DNA of 64,000 bases from Lichenicola sp965198575. GTDB taxonomy: Bacteria > Pseudomonadota > Alphaproteobacteria > Acetobacterales > Acetobacteraceae. Within the stretch, counting starts at the first letter, position 1. Every line of letters begins with the position of its first letter. Location: the NCBI RefSeq assembly GCF_965198575.1, contig NZ_OZ240671.1:1550001-1614000 (forward strand), given 5' to 3'. Position numbers and translations under genes: made by a program. Positions 37,963-47,050 of the stretch are shown here, in pieces. The notes beneath the pieces are model-generated. The model saw only the letters and a list, made by a program, of their open reading frames with translations, was not told where the DNA came from and made no database searches.

Positions 37963-39636
37963 ATGAACGCCCTGCCGCCTCGCCGTGCCTCCTCCGACGG
38001 GAAGACCGCCAAAGCCTTCGCCTACTCGCCGATGTTCCCGCTGGGCGAGGACGAAACCCCCTGGCGCAAGCTCGAGATCGAGGGCGTCTCGACGACCGTC
38101 TGCGATGGCCGCACGATCCTGAAGATCGCGCCCGAGGCGCTGTCGGAGTTGGCAGCACAGGCGTTCCGCGACGTCTCGCACCTGCTGCGGCCTGGCCACC
38201 TGGCGCAGTTGTCGCGCATCCTGACCGACCCCGAGGCCTCGCCGAACGACCGCTTCGTGGCCCTCGACCTGCTGAAGAACGCCTCGATCGCCGCCGGCGG
38301 CGTGCTGCCGATGTGCCAGGATACCGGCACCGCGATGGTGTTCGGCAAGAAGGGCCAGCGTGTGTGGATCCTCGGCAACGAGGAGGAGGCGCTCTCCTAC
38401 GGCGTCCACCGGACCTACACCGAAACCAACCTGCGCTACTCGCAGATGGCGCCGCTGACGATGTTCGACGAGGTCAATACCGGCAACAACCTGCCGGTGC
38501 AGTTCGACATCAACGCGGCACCCGGCGAGCACCATGCCGACGAGCTGCATCTGATGTTCATCGCCAAGGGCGGTGGCTCGGCGAACAAGAGCTTCCTGTT
38601 CCAGGAGACGCGCGCGCTGCTGGCGTCGAAGGAGAAGCTGCTGGAGTGGCTGGGCGTGAAGATCCGCACGCTCGGCACCTCCGCCTGCCCGCCCTATCAC
38701 CTGGCGATCGTGATTGGCGGGACCTCGGCCGAGTTCACCCTCAAGACGGTGAAGCTCGCCTCGACCAAGTATCTCGACGCCTTGCCGACCGCGGGCTCCG
38801 AGTTGGGCCACGCCTTCCGCGATGTCGAGCTCGAGGCCGAGGTGCACAAGCTGACCCAGTCGCTCGGCATCGGCGCGCAGTTCGGCGGCAAGTATTTCTG
38901 CCACGACGTGCGCGTGGTGCGGCTGCCGCGGCATGGCGCGTCGCTGCCGGTGGGGATCGGCGTGTCGTGCTCGGCGGACCGGCAGATCAAGGCCAAGATC
39001 ACGCCCGAGGGCATCTTCCTCGAGCAGCTCGAGACCGACCCGGCGCACTTCCTGCCCGAGGCCACCGACGCGGTGCTCGGCGACGAGGTGGTGCCGGTCG
39101 ATCTCAACCAGCCGATGTGGGAGATCCGCAAGCTGCTGTCGCAGTACCCGGTCAAGACCCGGCTGTCGCTGACCGGCACGGTGGTGGTCGCGCGCGACAT
39201 CGCCCATGCCAAGTTCAAGGAGCGGCTGGATCGTGGCGAGGGGCTGCCGGATTACCTGAAGAACCATCCGGTCTATTACGCGGGCCCGGCCAAGACTCCC
39301 GACGGCCTGCCGACCGGCTCCTTCGGGCCCACGACTGCCGGCCGCATGGACAGCTATGTCGACATGCTGCAGGCAGCGGGCGGATCGTTCGTCATGCTGG
39401 CGAAAGGCAACCGCTCGAAGGCGGTCAAGGATGCCTGCCAGTCGCATGGCGGCTTCTATCTCGGCTCGGTCGGTGGCCCGGCGGCACGGCTCGCGCAGGA
39501 TTGCATCCGCAAGGTCGAGGTCCTCGAATACCCGGAGCTCGGCATGGAGGCGGTCTGGCGGATCGAGGTCGAGAACTTCCCGGCCTTCATCGTGATCGAC
39601 GACAAGGGCCATGATTTCTACGATGGACTGACTTGA
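37963..39636 (+). CDS. Class I (iron-sulfur) fumarate hydratase
   Basis: 557 residues: N-terminal fumarase alpha domain with Cys118 in MCQDTGTAM, the block GTSACPPYHLAIVIGGTSAEF, and a beta domain with TAGRMDSY and HGGFYLGSVGG. It interconverts fumarate and malate in the TCA cycle and needs a [4Fe-4S] cluster, so it is oxygen-sensitive. Length and domain order are normal for the one-chain FumA/FumB type. It follows sspB by 80 bases. The VOC protein downstream may be cotranscribed. Confidence 0.93.
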   Translation: MNALPPRRASSDGKTAKAFAYSPMFPLGEDETPWRKLEIEGVSTTVCDGRTILKIAPEALSELAAQAFRDVSHLLRPGHLAQLSRILTDPEASPNDRFVALDLLKNASIAAGGVLPMCQDTGTAMVFGKKGQRVWILGNEEEALSYGVHRTYTETNLRYSQMAPLTMFDEVNTGNNLPVQFDINAAPGEHHADELHLMFIAKGGGSANKSFLFQETRALLASKEKLLEWLGVKIRTLGTSACPPYHLAIVIGGTSAEFTLKTVKLASTKYLDALPTAGSELGHAFRDVELEAEVHKLTQSLGIGAQFGGKYFCHDVRVVRLPRHGASLPVGIGVSCSADRQIKAKITPEGIFLEQLETDPAHFLPEATDAVLGDEVVPVDLNQPMWEIRKLLSQYPVKTRLSLTGTVVVARDIAHAKFKERLDRGEGLPDYLKNHPVYYAGPAKTPDGLPTGSFGPTTAGRMDSYVDMLQAAGGSFVMLAKGNRSKAVKDACQSHGGFYLGSVGGPAARLAQDCIRKVEVLEYPELGMEAVWRIEVENFPAFIVIDDKGHDFYDGLT

Positions 39637-39653
39637 ACAGGCTGCCCTGACCG

Positions 39654-40046
39654 ATGCGCTTCACCGTCGACCGGCTCGATCACATCGTCATCACCTGCCG
39701 CGACGTGGAGAAATCCTCGTCGTGGTATCAGCGCGTGCTCGGGATGGAGCATGAGGAGTACGGCCGCAACCGCCGCTGTGCGCTGAAGTTCGGCGGCCAG
39801 AAGATCAACCTGCGGCCGTATGGCGCGGAGGGCTGGATCACCGCCGAGGACAGCCTGCCGGGTAGCCAGGACCTCTGCTTCGTCACCGCGGTCGAGAGCG
39901 TGGACGTGGTGGACCATCTGGGCCGCTGCGGCGTGACGATCACCGAGGGACCGGTTGCCCGCCTGGGCGCACTCGGCCCCACCACCTCGGTCTATTGCCA
40001 CGATCCGGACGGCAACCTGATCGAGATCGCCTCCTACCAGGGCTGA
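39654..40046 (+). CDS. VOC-family (glyoxalase-like) protein
   Basis: 130 residues with the paired beta-alpha-beta-beta-beta modules of the VOC superfamily. His near the start (RLDHIVITCRDVEKS) and Glu at the end (DPDGNLIEIASY) are the usual metal ligands. Related proteins include glyoxalase, fosfomycin-resistance and dioxygenase types; the substrate cannot be told. It lies 17 bases after fumarase and 2 bases before the flavin reductase, so these three are likely one operon. Confidence 0.85.
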   Translation: MRFTVDRLDHIVITCRDVEKSSSWYQRVLGMEHEEYGRNRRCALKFGGQKINLRPYGAEGWITAEDSLPGSQDLCFVTAVESVDVVDHLGRCGVTITEGPVARLGALGPTTSVYCHDPDGNLIEIASYQG

Positions 40047-40048
40047 CC

Positions 40049-40708
40049 ATGAGCAACGAGATCCGGCCGGATGCGGCGATGCATTTCTATGAGCCGCGGC
40101 ACGGTCACGGGCTGAAGCACGACCCGTTCAACTCGATCGTCGGGCCGCGGCCGATCGGCTGGATCGCCAGTCGTGCTGAGGCGGGCAACCTCAACCTGGC
40201 GCCGTACAGCTTCTTCAACGCGTTCAACTACACGCCGCCGATCATCGGCTTCTCCTCGACCGGCTGGAAGGACAGCGTCGCCAACATCGCCAGGACGCGC
40301 GACTTCACCTGGAACCTGGCGACGCGCCCATTGGCCGAGGCGATGAATGCCACGGCCGCCACGGTCGGGCCGGAGGTGGACGAGTTCGAGCTCGCGGGGC
40401 TCACACCGGTGGCGTCCCGGCTGATCGAAGTGCCGCGCGTCGGCGAGAGTCCGGTCGCGTTCGAGTGCCGGCTGCTGCAGCAGGTGCAACTGCACGATCT
40501 GGAGGGCCGCGCCGTGCAGACCTGGCTGACGATCGGCCAGGTGGTGGCGGTGCATATCGACCTCAGCCTGATCCAGGACGGCATCTACGACACCGCAAGC
40601 GCCCGGCCGATCCTGCGTGGCGGCGGTCCGACGGCCTATATCGAGGTCACCCCCGAGGCGTTCTTTCATATGCGTCGGCCCGATAACGGCTCGCTCCCGC
40701 CGCGCTGA
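40049..40708 (+). CDS. Flavin reductase-like domain protein
   Basis: 219 residues from the ATG at 40049. Family features are the FMN-binding region GPRPIGWIASRAEAGNLNLAPYSFFNA and the fold of flavin reductase-like split barrels. It probably binds FMN and acts as an oxidoreductase or flavin donor. The start is two bases after the VOC stop. Its 3' end overlaps the end of the convergent ArsR gene by 62 bases, an unusual tail-to-tail overlap. Confidence 0.87.
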   Translation: MSNEIRPDAAMHFYEPRHGHGLKHDPFNSIVGPRPIGWIASRAEAGNLNLAPYSFFNAFNYTPPIIGFSSTGWKDSVANIARTRDFTWNLATRPLAEAMNATAATVGPEVDEFELAGLTPVASRLIEVPRVGESPVAFECRLLQQVQLHDLEGRAVQTWLTIGQVVAVHIDLSLIQDGIYDTASARPILRGGGPTAYIEVTPEAFFHMRRPDNGSLPPR

Positions 40709-41021
40709 CGATCGCGTCCAGCAGGCCGGGAAACGCCGCATCGAGGCGATCCCGGCAAAGAGTGTTGATGTGGGTCACGCCCTGGGCACGGGTCTCGACA
40801 AGCCCGGCCTCCCGGAGCACCCGGAAGTGGTGCGACATCGTGGATTTCGGCCGGCCACCATCAAGTGCCGCGCAACTGCTCTCACCCTCGCGGTGAAGCT
40901 GAATCACGATGCCGAGACGCACCGGATCGCTGAGCGCCTGAAACACCTTGTCCAGCCGCAGCGCAGGCCCTGACGGCGCGTCGTGGTCACCGGCTTGCGC
41001 GTGTGCGCCATCCCCCATCAC
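40647..41021 (-). CDS. ArsR-family transcriptional regulator
   Basis: 124 residues, winged helix. ALSDPVRLGIVIQL starts the domain. The recognition helix reads KSTMSHHFRVLREAGLVE. A single Cys lies just before it in SSCAALD, at the same place as in the second ArsR protein of this window (VPCYALD). Divergent from the Old Yellow Enzyme gene with a perfect palindrome between them (41041-41058), so it is probably a repressor of that gene and itself. The classical metal-binding CVCDL motif is absent, which favours redox or electrophile sensing over metals; that is inference. Confidence 0.85.
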   Translation of the reverse strand: MMGDGAHAQAGDHDAPSGPALRLDKVFQALSDPVRLGIVIQLHREGESSCAALDGGRPKSTMSHHFRVLREAGLVETRAQGVTHINTLCRDRLDAAFPGLLDAIVSAAGASRYRADAYERTPRG

Positions 41022-41040
41022 CCCAGCACCCCTTGCCTTT

Positions 41041-41058
41041 GTTCGATAAATATCGAAC
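41041..41058. promoter_or_regulatory. Candidate ArsR operator
   Basis: Perfect 8-bp inverted repeat with a 2-base centre: GTTCGATAAATATCGAAC. It lies between the divergent arsR-like gene (start 41021) and the Old Yellow Enzyme gene (start 41092). A TTGCCT at 41033-41038 could be a -35 box for the oxidoreductase, so bound repressor would cover the promoter. A near-identical site occurs at 63420-63435. Confidence 0.75.
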
Positions 41059-41091
41059 TAAGCCTCATTACACGTTTCAGGAGTTCACGCG

Positions 41092-42183
41092 ATGCCCGGT
41101 CTGTTCGACCCCTACACGCTCAAGGGCGTCACGCTGCGCAACCGCATCGCGGTGTCGCCGATGTGCCAGTACATGGCGCAGGACGGCGTGATCAACGACT
41201 GGCATCACGTGCATTACATCTCGCTGGCCCGCGGCGGCGCCGGCCTGGTGGTGGTCGAGGCGACTGCGGTGGCGCCCGAAGGCCGGATCACCTGGGGTGA
41301 TACGGGGCTGTGGAACGACACCCAGGCCGAGGCAATGCGGCCCCTGGTTGCTGCGATCAAGGCGACCGGCGCGGTGCCCGGCATCCAGATCGCGCATGCC
41401 GGACGCAAGGCGTCGGCCAACCGTCCCTGGGAAGGCGACGACCACATCCCCGAGGGCGAGCCAAACTCCTGGACCACGATCGCGCCGTCGCCGGTCGCGT
41501 TCGGCGGTGGGTTGCCGCGGGTGCCGCACGAGATGAGCCTCGACGACATCGCCCGGGTGCAGCGCGACACCGTTGCCGCCGTGACCCGCGCGCGCGATCT
41601 CGGCTTCGAGTGGCTCGAGCTGCACATGGCGCACGGCTACCTGGCGCAGAACTTCTTTTCGCCGCTCTCGAACAAGCGCACCGACCAGTACGGCGGCAGC
41701 GCCGAGAACCGTGCCCGCTACCTGTTCGAGACGCTGGTGGCGGTGCGCCGGGTGTGGCCCGAGGACCGGCCGCTGACCATCCGGCTGGGCGTGGTCGAGT
41801 TCGACGGCAACGACGCGATGCTCGGCGAGGCGATCACGCTGCTGTCGCGCATGAAGCAGGAAGGGCTCGATTTCGTCGACGTCTCGATCGGCTTCAACAC
41901 GCCCGAGGCCAGCATCCCGTGGGCGCCGAACTTCATGGGCGGGATCGCCCAGCAGGTCCGCCAGGAGACCGGCCTGCCCGGGACGACAAGCTGGTATATC
42001 TCGAAGCCCGAGGAGGCCGACACGCTGGTGCGCGAGGACAAGATCGACCTCGTCATGCTCGGTCGCCCGCTGCTCGCCGATCCGCACTGGCCGTACGCCG
42101 CCGCAAAGGCGTTGGGTGTCGAGAACCCGGCCTGGGCGACCTTGCCGCCGCCCTACGCGCACTGGCTGGCCCGCTATCGCTGA
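41092..42183 (+). CDS. Old Yellow Enzyme-family NADPH dehydrogenase (YqjM-like)
   Basis: 363 residues, TIM barrel. It has the thermophilic-like/YqjM features: Cys in VSPMCQYMAQDG, the substrate-binding His pair in HMAHGYL, then NKRTDQYGGS, and the FMN-phosphate region. These enzymes reduce activated alkenes, quinones and nitro compounds. Divergent from the ArsR regulator with the palindrome between, so it is likely induced by electrophiles or oxidants. It ends two bases before the convergent secreted-protein gene. Confidence 0.92.
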   Translation: MPGLFDPYTLKGVTLRNRIAVSPMCQYMAQDGVINDWHHVHYISLARGGAGLVVVEATAVAPEGRITWGDTGLWNDTQAEAMRPLVAAIKATGAVPGIQIAHAGRKASANRPWEGDDHIPEGEPNSWTTIAPSPVAFGGGLPRVPHEMSLDDIARVQRDTVAAVTRARDLGFEWLELHMAHGYLAQNFFSPLSNKRTDQYGGSAENRARYLFETLVAVRRVWPEDRPLTIRLGVVEFDGNDAMLGEAITLLSRMKQEGLDFVDVSIGFNTPEASIPWAPNFMGGIAQQVRQETGLPGTTSWYISKPEEADTLVREDKIDLVMLGRPLLADPHWPYAAAKALGVENPAWATLPPPYAHWLARYR

Positions 42184-42184
42184 C

Positions 42185-42622
42185 CTAGTGGACCCGCACC
42201 TGCAGCCGATAGTCGCCGCCGGCGCCACGCTTGGTTCCAAGCAGGAACAGATAACGGCCGTTTGCCGGGAGCGTGGCGTGCAGGGATGTCGCATCGTCCT
42301 CGTCTCCCGCGCCCGGCAAGGTCGGGCCGGTGATATCGACGCCATCCGTGCCCGGGGTCACTCGGTATCCCGGTGCGTAGAGCGAGAAGACCACGTTCTC
42401 GTCCGGGCTTTGGATATCCGCCTCGATATGCTGCCCGGCACGCGCGACGAGCGCGTAACAGACATCCTCGGCGCGGACGATCCCGCCATGCACGCCTGCC
42501 GCATTACTGCCTTTGCGGAACTCGATCGGAGCCGGTGACCGGCAGTCTCCTGCCCAGGCAGCTGTGGATTGAAACAGGATGGTCATGCATCCTATCGTCA
42601 TGAAGCGCTTTTGAAAGTTCAT
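42185..42622 (-). CDS. Secreted protein resembling g-type lysozyme inhibitors
   Basis: 145 residues. A signal peptide (MTIGCMTILFQSTAAWAG) precedes a small all-beta domain: FRKGSNAAGVHGGIVRAEDV, CYALVARAGQHIEADIQSP, FSLYAPG, and a C-terminal GGDYRLQVRVH. The pattern resembles PliG-type lysozyme inhibitors and PPC-like domains. The name is tentative. It would act in the periplasm. It converges on the oxidoreductase gene with a gap of only one base. A protective role for peptidoglycan is inference. Confidence 0.6.
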   Translation of the reverse strand: MNFQKRFMTIGCMTILFQSTAAWAGDCRSPAPIEFRKGSNAAGVHGGIVRAEDVCYALVARAGQHIEADIQSPDENVVFSLYAPGYRVTPGTDGVDITGPTLPGAGDEDDATSLHATLPANGRYLFLLGTKRGAGGDYRLQVRVH

Positions 42623-42719
42623 CTGTCATACTCGATGGTGGAGCACGTATGCGCGCGGTCGATGCGAAGTTGCTGTCACAGCTGGTTCCGACCTACCACG
42701 GCAATCGTGGCATCCGGCA

Positions 42720-42874
42720 GCAGGCCAACATCCAGGACAGGTCGCGGAGGCAACGGCACTCGGACGCGCCGCCTGCCCGACGATATCGGACCGATGATCG
42801 CCGCACTGTTGTCCGACGATAATCGCTGGATCAACGGCCAGCGCATCGAGGTCAGCGGCGGGGTGTACCTCTGA
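42720..42874 (+). pseudogene. Remnant of an SDR dehydrogenase (C-terminal end)
   Basis: The last 33 codons read LPDDIGPMIAALLSDDNRW, then INGQRIEVSGGVYL, the standard SDR C-terminus. Just upstream, a different frame reads QVAEATALGRAA, the preceding piece of the same family. So there is a frameshift around 42770, and the N-terminal cofactor domain is absent. No start codon precedes the remnant in a useful place. It is a decayed gene between a secreted-protein gene and a MATE transporter. Confidence 0.6.
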
Positions 42875-42895
42875 GCGGACTGCGGCGGCTTCGCG

Positions 42896-44395
42896 CTACC
42901 GGTCGGTGCCGTCGATCTCGGACAACTCGGCCATCGCGGCCTTCGCGGTGCCGGCCGGCACGTCGATGGCGGGACCCGGGCCGGCCATGCGCGGATGCAG
43001 CCGCCGCGTCACCAGGAACGCCGTGATCACCGCCAGGCTGCCGAACACCACACCGCCGGCCGCCTGCCCAACCAGCACGCCGACCGGACCATGGCGCATG
43101 CCGATGGTGACGAACGGGATCGTGCCCAGGGTGGCGCGGCCCCAGTTGAACAGCGTCGAGAGCAGTGGGAAGCCGAGATTGTTGAACGCCGCGTTGGCCA
43201 CGAACAGCGCACCGACCCACAGGAAGCCGGCGACGGTGACCGAGCAGAACACGTGGATCAGTTGCGCGCCGGTGCCGGTGGCGGAGAACAGCGCGACCAC
43301 CTGATCCTGGAACGTCGCCAGCACCGCCCACATCACGGCGACGCAGGCCAGCACCAGCAGCAGCGACGCCCGCAGGGTCTCGCGCACCCGGGGAAATTTC
43401 CCGGCGCCGAGGTTCTGCCCGATGATAGGCCCGACCGAGCCGGTGAGCGCGTAGATGAACGCGAAGGCCACCGGGGTGATGCGGTCGATCGTCGCCTGTC
43501 CGGCCACCGCCTGCAGGCCGAAGCTCGAGAGCGCGTGGATCACGAAGGCGCCGCCGACCGGGGTTGCGAGGTTGGTCAGGATCGCCGGCATCGCGACCCT
43601 GGCCACGCGCCTGGAGTCCGGCAGCAGGCGGCTCGGATGCGGCGCTTGCAGCAGGCCATGGCGCTGCACGCTGCGGAAGCCGAGAAACGCGGTCAGGCCA
43701 CGCGAGATCACGGTGGCGATCGCGGCCCCCGTCAGGCCGAGATGCAGGCCGAAGCCGAGGCCCAGGATCAGCAGCGGGTCGAGGCAGGCGGAGGCAGCCG
43801 CACCCCAGAGCGTGACCGTCATCGAGCGCCGCGCGTCGCCAAGCGCGCGCAGCAGCGACGAGAAGCCCATGCCGAGGGTGATCAGCGGCAGGAACGGCGA
43901 CACGATCCGCACGTAGCCGGCGACTGCATGGAACGTGCTGCCGGTGGCGCCGAGCATGGTCAGGATCGGGTCCAGCAGCGCCACGGTGACCAGCCCGATG
44001 AGTAGCATGATCGCCGCCATCACGATCAGCGCCGAGCTGGCAACGGCGCCGGCTTCCTCGAACCGCTCGGCCCCGATCAGCCGCGACGTCACCGCACCCA
44101 GGCCGATCGACATGCCGATCGAGACCGCGATCTGCAGCATGCCCACGGCCCCGGTGAAGCCGATTGCCGCGGTCAGGCCGCGATCGCCGAGCAGGGAGAT
44201 ATAGAACAGGTTGAGCAGGTCGACCGCGAACACCGCGACCAGCCCGATGGCGCCGGTGCCGGCCATGACCGCGGTGTGGCGCATGATCGAGCCGGTGCAG
44301 AAACGGGGCTGTCTCGGCTGTACGGATGCGTTGGGGCGAGGCACCGTCAGCATGCCCAGGGGTTCATCGTGCGGCGTGCTCTCACGTGCCCTCAT
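42896..44395 (-). CDS. MATE-family efflux transporter (1)
   Basis: 499 residues from the ATG at 44395; ATGs at 44422 and 44353 are alternatives. About twelve membrane segments in two homologous halves. The MATE pattern is seen in GLTAAIGFTGAVGMLQIAVS and PIIGQNLGAGKFPRV. It exports cationic drugs or metabolites using a Na+ or H+ gradient. It lies 72 bases downstream of a second, only distantly similar MATE gene on the same strand, and the two are probably cotranscribed. The C-terminal tail is soluble and acidic. Confidence 0.87.
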   Translation of the reverse strand: MRARESTPHDEPLGMLTVPRPNASVQPRQPRFCTGSIMRHTAVMAGTGAIGLVAVFAVDLLNLFYISLLGDRGLTAAIGFTGAVGMLQIAVSIGMSIGLGAVTSRLIGAERFEEAGAVASSALIVMAAIMLLIGLVTVALLDPILTMLGATGSTFHAVAGYVRIVSPFLPLITLGMGFSSLLRALGDARRSMTVTLWGAAASACLDPLLILGLGFGLHLGLTGAAIATVISRGLTAFLGFRSVQRHGLLQAPHPSRLLPDSRRVARVAMPAILTNLATPVGGAFVIHALSSFGLQAVAGQATIDRITPVAFAFIYALTGSVGPIIGQNLGAGKFPRVRETLRASLLLVLACVAVMWAVLATFQDQVVALFSATGTGAQLIHVFCSVTVAGFLWVGALFVANAAFNNLGFPLLSTLFNWGRATLGTIPFVTIGMRHGPVGVLVGQAAGGVVFGSLAVITAFLVTRRLHPRMAGPGPAIDVPAGTAKAAMAELSEIDGTDR

Positions 44396-44467
44396 GTGCC
44401 ATGACGCACGTCGGAGCGCCACCGTCCGCGCAGCCAGAACCGGTCGCGTTTTCGCCAGCAGGATCGG

Positions 44468-45844
44468 TCAGATGAGCCGTGCGATCGTCTTGTGGCGCCA
44501 GGACAGCTGGAAGTAACTGAACTGGAACAACAGCATCGCCACGAAGGTGGCTGGGTAGGCGATCCAGACGCCATCGATGCCGATCATCCGGCTGAGCAGC
44601 CAGGCGACCGGAACCTCGACCGCCAGGATGGCGAGCGCAGACAGGCCGGTCGGGATCAGCACGTCGCCGCTTGCCCGCATCTGGCCCGAGAACACCCCGG
44701 CGGCGCCATAGAGCACGACGCTCCAGAGCACGATGTGCAGCAGCGACTGGGTCAGCGCCACCACCCCGTGCGTTGTCAGGAACAGGCTGACGATGCTGCC
44801 GGAGAACAGGTACGCGAGCAGCACCAGGCAGCCGGTCAGGCCGAGATTGAACAGCAGTCCGGCACGCAGGATCCGCGGCAGCATCTCGAGGCGACGGGCG
44901 CCGATCGCCTGGCTGCTCAGGATCGACACCGTGATCATCACCGACATTGCGGGGAACTGCACGTAGGCCATCACCTGGTTGACGGCGCCGTAGGCCGCGG
45001 TGGCGTCGGTGCCGTACCGGTTGACCAGGCTGACCAGCACCATCTCGGCCAGGGCCATGATCACCATCTGCACCGCCGACGGCACGCCCAGGCGGAGCAC
45101 CAGCCTGAGGATCTGCAGGCTCGGCAGCATGTGCCGGAGGAACACGCGGTCCGGGGCCAGCGGATGGTCGTGGCGGCGGAGGTACCAGCCCATCCAGCAG
45201 GCGGTCAGGGTCCAGGAGATCGCCGCAGCCGAGGCGGCACTGGCGGCGCCGAGCGGCGGCAGACCGAGCCGGCCGCGGATCAGCAGCGGCGTCAGGGTCA
45301 TCGCGATGGTGATCGAGATCGCCAGCGCCTTCAGTGGCGTGACGGTGTCGCCGACGCCGCGGACGAGCTGGGTCGCCAGCAGGAACACCACGAGGGCGGG
45401 CATGCAAACGACGATCACCGTGCCATAGCCGACGGCACCGTCCAGCACGTCGGGGGGCGTGCCGAGTGCTGCCAGCATCGGGCGGATGAGTGGCGTCATC
45501 ACCAGGGCTACGAAGAGGCCGAAGGCGAGGCCGGTCGTGAGGGTGGTGGCGGCGACCGCCTTGACGCGATCCCGTTCACCCGCGCCCCAGGCCTGGCCGA
45601 TCAGGATCGACGCGCCGGCGCCGGTGCCCATGATCAGCGCGATGAAGAAGAACATGATCGGAAAGAACACGCTGGCGGACGCCAGGGCCGCGGTGCCGAG
45701 CATCTGGCCGAGATAGATGTTGTTGATCGTGCCGGACAGCGCCTGCAGGATGTTGCTGAGCATCATCGGCGCCAGGAAGGCGAGGAAGCTTTTCCAGACC
45801 GGCCGCGTCTCGGTGACAGCCATGGTGGTGGCGGGCGCAGGCAT
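44468..45844 (-). CDS. MATE-family efflux transporter (2)
   Basis: 458 residues from the ATG at 45844 (ATG at 45823 is an alternative). About twelve membrane segments. The N-terminal half has LSGTINNIYLGQMLGTAALA and the Gln-Ala-Trp-Gly block IGQAWGAGERDRV typical of the family. It is divergent from queA across 120 bases. An open frame continues upstream to 47062 but crosses the whole queA gene antisense, so it is not the true start. The substrate is unknown. Confidence 0.88.
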   Translation of the reverse strand: MPAPATTMAVTETRPVWKSFLAFLAPMMLSNILQALSGTINNIYLGQMLGTAALASASVFFPIMFFFIALIMGTGAGASILIGQAWGAGERDRVKAVAATTLTTGLAFGLFVALVMTPLIRPMLAALGTPPDVLDGAVGYGTVIVVCMPALVVFLLATQLVRGVGDTVTPLKALAISITIAMTLTPLLIRGRLGLPPLGAASAASAAAISWTLTACWMGWYLRRHDHPLAPDRVFLRHMLPSLQILRLVLRLGVPSAVQMVIMALAEMVLVSLVNRYGTDATAAYGAVNQVMAYVQFPAMSVMITVSILSSQAIGARRLEMLPRILRAGLLFNLGLTGCLVLLAYLFSGSIVSLFLTTHGVVALTQSLLHIVLWSVVLYGAAGVFSGQMRASGDVLIPTGLSALAILAVEVPVAWLLSRMIGIDGVWIAYPATFVAMLLFQFSYFQLSWRHKTIARLI

Positions 45845-45964
45845 GGGGCCGTTCAAACCACACCCGAACGGCTTCCGCCAGCGCTTGCCAGGCTCGGTCG
45901 TGCGGCGGGTTCGTGGCCTGCGGGGCTGGCCGTTCCGGACGCCAGGACGTAGATCGTGCGCACC

Positions 45965-47050
45965 ATGAGCCTGCTCGCGTCCGACTTCGATTTTCCGCTG
46001 CCGCCCGAGCGGATCGCCCAGGCTCCGGCGCGACCGCGGGAGAGCGCCCGGCTGCTCGAGGTGCGCGCCGGGATGCCGATCGACCGGGTTGTGGCCGACC
46101 TGCCGTCGTTGCTGCAGCCGGGCGATCTCGTCGTGGCCAACGATACGCGGGTGATCCCGGCACAACTCACGGGCATGCGCGGCGACGCCCGCATCGGCAT
46201 CACACTCGACCGCATGCTGCCGGACGGCACCTGGCACGTTCTGGTGCGCAACGCCCGACGTCTGCGCGATCAGGATGTGCTGCGTTTCGAGGGCACCGAC
46301 ATCGTGGCCAGGGTGCTGTCGCGCGAGGTCGGGGGCACTGCGGTGTTGCGGTTCGTCGCGGCCGCTATCGATGACGAGGCGAGCGCCGTCTTGGATGCGG
46401 CGACATTCGACAGCTTCCTGCGTGGAGCCGGCCGGCTGGCTCTGCCGCCCTATATCGCGCGGCCGGACGGCCCGACCCCGGACGATTCCAGCGACTACCA
46501 GACGATGTTCGCCTCTCATGACGGTGCGGTGGCGGCACCGACAGCCGGGTTGCATTTCACCCCGGCCCTGCTGGCACAGGCCTTGGAGCGCGGCATACGA
46601 CACGTGACGGTGACGCTGCATGTCGGCGCCGGCACGTTCCTGCCGATGCGCGAGGACGACGTCAGCGCACACCGGATGCATCCGGAGCGGGGCATCGTCA
46701 CTCGGCAAGCGGCCGACGCGATCAACGCGACCCGCGCGGCAGGCGGGCGGATCGTGGCGGTCGGCACAACGTCGCTGCGCCTGCTGGAAAGCGCGGCGTC
46801 GCCTGACGGGGAGGTGCGGCCATTCGACGGCGAGACCAGTCTGTTCATCACGCCTGGCCACCGGTTCCGCACCGCCGACCTGCTGCTGACCAACTTCCAC
46901 CTGCCGCGCTCGACACTGTTCATGCTGGTGTGCGCGTTCGCCGGCCAGCAGACGATGCGGGACGCCTACGCACATGCCATCGCCGGCGGCTACCGGTTCT
47001 ACTCGTACGGTGACGCGACCCTGCTGCATCGGGTGCCGGACGTTGCCTGA
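45965..47050 (+). CDS. queA: S-adenosylmethionine:tRNA ribosyltransferase-isomerase QueA
   Basis: 361 residues from the ATG at 45965 (a GTG nine bases earlier is in frame). It has the family blocks FDFPLPPERIAQAP, ANDTRVIPAQL, AAPTAGLHFTP and LHVGAGTFLPMR. QueA transfers and isomerises the ribosyl group of SAM onto preQ1-tRNA, giving epoxyqueuosine-tRNA. The stop overlaps the start of tgt by 8 bases. The order queA-tgt-queG covers three consecutive chemical needs of queuosine formation. Confidence 0.94.
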   Translation: MSLLASDFDFPLPPERIAQAPARPRESARLLEVRAGMPIDRVVADLPSLLQPGDLVVANDTRVIPAQLTGMRGDARIGITLDRMLPDGTWHVLVRNARRLRDQDVLRFEGTDIVARVLSREVGGTAVLRFVAAAIDDEASAVLDAATFDSFLRGAGRLALPPYIARPDGPTPDDSSDYQTMFASHDGAVAAPTAGLHFTPALLAQALERGIRHVTVTLHVGAGTFLPMREDDVSAHRMHPERGIVTRQAADAINATRAAGGRIVAVGTTSLRLLESAASPDGEVRPFDGETSLFITPGHRFRTADLLLTNFHLPRSTLFMLVCAFAGQQTMRDAYAHAIAGGYRFYSYGDATLLHRVPDVA

